Under the pieces are notes generated by a model. It saw only the letters and a list, made by a program, of their open reading frames with translations, was not told where the DNA came from and did not search any database. This document shows positions 60,782 to 62,154 of a stretch of 62,154 nucleotides of DNA, in pieces (position 1 is the stretch's first letter; every line of letters begins with the position of its first letter). Source of the stretch: Stenotrophomonas maltophilia (GTDB lineage Bacteria; Pseudomonadota; Gammaproteobacteria; Xanthomonadales; Xanthomonadaceae); NCBI RefSeq assembly GCF_003970865.1, contig NZ_RXLZ01000026.1, positions 1 through 62,154 on the forward strand, in the 5' to 3' direction. The position numbers were made by a program, and so were the translations under genes.

Positions 60782-61858
60782 ATGAACCCCAAAGGCAAGA
60801 GCATCGGGCGCCAGATCACGCTGTCCATCACGGTCGCGTCGCTGTGTTCAACCGTACTGTCGATCAGTGGTTTCTACCTGTTCTATTACCTGATGGAGGT
60901 GTTCTATCCACGCTGGTACGACGAACCGGAAACCATCATGCCGTCGGGCCTGGAATGGCTGTGGATCGGCTTGACAGCTACCGTCGTCGTTGCGCTGGCC
61001 ACGTTGATCGCCTCGCGCCTGACCCGGCGCATCATCACTCCGTTGAACTCGGTGGCCGAAAGCCTGCGTCGCGTCGCCAGCGGTGATCTGGAGGCGCGTG
61101 CGCGCGGCGGCGACACCTCGATGACCGAGGCCGCCACACTGGTCAGCGACTTCAACTCCATGGCCGAGCGATTGAGCCGGATGTCGGAGAACCGCGTGTT
61201 CTGGAACGCGGCGATCGCGCACGAACTACGTACCCCGATGACCATCCTGCGCGGCCGCCTGCAAGGCATCGCCGAAGGCGTCTTCGAGCCGGGGCCGGAG
61301 CAGTTCAACAGCATGCTCACCCAGCTGGAGGGCCTGACCCGCATCATCGAAGACCTGCGCGTGGTCAGCCTGGCAGAGAGCGGTCACCTCGATCTACGCC
61401 TGCAGCGCAGCGATGTCAGCGTGCAGGTGGCGGCAGTGGTGGAGGCGATGTCCGAGGCGCTGACCGAGAGCGGTTTCTCGGTGACCTTGGACGCGCGGCC
61501 TTCGCTGGCCGACTGCGATCCAGCACGCATCCGCCAGGCGGTTCTGGCGCTGCTGGAAAATGCGCGGCGCCATGCCATCCCCTGCCCACTGCGGGTTCGC
61601 GTCACGCTGGCCGAAGGCCATTGCACCGTGACCGTTGAGGATGGCGGCCCTGGTGTGCCGGACGATCTTCGCGACAGCATCTTCGAAGCCTTCCAGCGCA
61701 CCGATGTGTCGCGCTCGCGGCAGAGTGGTGGTTCCGGGCTTGGCCTGGCCGTGGTGCGGGCGATTGCCGTGGCCCATCACGGAACCGCGCGATGCCGTGC
61801 TACCGAACGTGGCGGCAGTGCCTTCGAAATCCGCTGGCCGGTGCACGCGCGTCGTTGA
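60782..61858 (+). CDS. Sensor histidine kinase (BaeS/SmeS-like)
   Basis: A 358-residue kinase with two membrane helices (ITVASLCSTVLSISGFYLFYYL; WLWIGLTATVVVALATLIAS) and a small periplasmic loop of about 30 residues. A HAMP domain (RITPLNSVAESLRRVASGDL-like) follows. H-box is AIAHELRTPMTI; N-box LLENARRHA; G1 VEDGGPGVPD; G2 GGSGLGLAVV. It is the partner of the response regulator four bases upstream. With macAB divergent, it probably senses envelope stress or an antimicrobial. Confidence 0.93.
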   Translation: MNPKGKSIGRQITLSITVASLCSTVLSISGFYLFYYLMEVFYPRWYDEPETIMPSGLEWLWIGLTATVVVALATLIASRLTRRIITPLNSVAESLRRVASGDLEARARGGDTSMTEAATLVSDFNSMAERLSRMSENRVFWNAAIAHELRTPMTILRGRLQGIAEGVFEPGPEQFNSMLTQLEGLTRIIEDLRVVSLAESGHLDLRLQRSDVSVQVAAVVEAMSEALTESGFSVTLDARPSLADCDPARIRQAVLALLENARRHAIPCPLRVRVTLAEGHCTVTVEDGGPGVPDDLRDSIFEAFQRTDVSRSRQSGGSGLGLAVVRAIAVAHHGTARCRATERGGSAFEIRWPVHARR

Positions 61859-61883
61859 GGCGGTAGACGCTGCCCTGGAAGTG

Positions 61884-61899
61884 GCCCACCTTGGTGGGC
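61884..61899. terminator. Palindromic hairpin after kinase gene
   Basis: GCCCACC-TT-GGTGGGC is a 7-bp stem with a 2-base gap (opens to a larger loop), 25 bases after the kinase stop. It probably ends the two-component operon. Confidence 0.6.
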
Positions 61900-61926
61900 A
61901 TCACGCGCATGGCTGAACGGCGCCGG

Positions 61927-61970
61927 TTTCTCCACGCAATCTCCATCGTCCCTCCATGCCCCCTCCAAAG
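61927..61970. promoter_or_regulatory. Second 11-bp direct repeat array
   Basis: CTCCAC (61930), CTCCAT (61941), CTCCAT (61952) and CTCCAA (61963) begin exactly 11 bases apart. The second unit, AATCTCCATCG, is close to the units in the array near macA (AATCTCGACAC, AGTCTCCATCA). It lies downstream of the kinase gene, probably in the promoter region of a gene that begins near or beyond the window end, which would then belong to the same regulon. Confidence 0.62.
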
Positions 61971-62154
61971 GGCTGCAGATACTGGGCGCAACCCGGGAGA
62001 TGGCAGGCATCCGTCCCCTGCCCTGTCCCCGACCCACCAGGCGGATTTCCTGTTCCAGGCGGTTGTTGAGGCGCCCATGCAACTGCTCGTTGCGACGCGC
62101 GAACGACGGCAGCAGCGGGAGAGCCCCGAACAGCGCGGGGAGCGCGGCTCCACC
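61971..62154. other. Unassigned window end
   Basis: Both strands are open over this GC-rich tail. On the plus strand an ATG at 62077 begins a frame that runs to the window end; on the minus strand a frame runs in from the edge through the repeat array and into the kinase gene, so its inner part is not a gene. I cannot assign a product from about 80 bases. Confidence 0.3.

Noticed and set aside
61777..62082. Minus-strand frame at the window end
   Set aside because: It runs through the 11-bp repeat array and the kinase 3' end with no domain, so at least its inner part is not a gene.
1..62154. Search for CRISPR arrays, tRNA, rRNA, insertion sequences, prophage genes
   Set aside because: I saw no regularly spaced repeats with spacers, no cloverleaf or rRNA sequence, and no transposase, integrase or phage structural protein. 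A tool could still find small RNAs.

Overview
The window looks like a chromosome segment from the Stenotrophomonas maltophilia group (Xanthomonadaceae). It is GC-rich and carries two copies of the GTAG-type SMAG palindromic repeat (46346-46405). It also has a xanthomonad carbohydrate TonB receptor and a PL17 alginate lyase resembling the one described from S. maltophilia K279a. The species call rests on recall and pattern, not on a search. The first ~146 bases are not genomic. Positions 81-146 reproduce, with errors, an Illumina P7 + i7 index + Nextera read-2 adapter, and 1-80 resembles nanopore adapter or barcode sequence, so the window starts at a contig end.

Layout. 147-3861: a truncated DoxX membrane protein, a Tat-type FAD oxidoreductase, and a LysR/SDR divergent pair. 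3905-9901: a LysR regulator and a complete gentisate catabolic operon (ring-cleavage dioxygenase, fumarylpyruvate hydrolase, aromatic-acid symporter, maleylpyruvate isomerase, outer-membrane channel). 9918-21901: an alginate utilisation locus (FadR-type GntR regulator, TonB receptor, PL6 and PL17 lyases, hexuronate-type transporter, DEH reductase, SGNH esterase, KDG kinase). The two lyases, the transporter and the reductase are tightly coupled, so alginate would be cut to monomers in the periplasm, imported, reduced and phosphorylated. 21919-34536: a mix of secreted hydrolases (two-lobed aspartic protease, S41-like protease, alpha/beta hydrolase, NucA-type nuclease), a LysR-AraC-VOC operon and small hypotheticals.

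34537-41699: a VpsR-like sigma-54 activator divergent from a six-gene cluster that matches the fapABCDEF functional-amyloid operon in order and in protein sizes. It has a good -24/-12 promoter, two CTGTAACA repeats 83 bp apart as candidate activator sites, and a 15-bp hairpin between the major-subunit gene and fapD. 41758-43330 is a lower-GC two-gene insertion: a Trypco1-like (trypsin-co-occurring) small protein and an HExxH metallopeptidase. I regard it as the best candidate for an undescribed, possibly conflict-related, system.

43582-46349: an SPFH/SHOCT protein, a double zinc-ribbon membrane protein and a small membrane protein, whose last stop codon lies inside the first SMAG repeat. 46516-48326: strong inverted repeats followed by a Tat-exported tyrosinase. 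48380-52350: a tyrosine-phosphatase-like protein and a TonB receptor, divergent from a TetR regulator with a perfect palindromic operator. 52421-56066: an Inh-type protease inhibitor, an M23 peptidase and a GAF-PAS-PAS-GGDEF diguanylate cyclase. 56092-61858: a MacAB-type efflux pair divergent from a membrane protein and a two-component system. Arrays of 11-bp direct repeats lie on both sides of the two-component operon and are probably binding sites for its response regulator.
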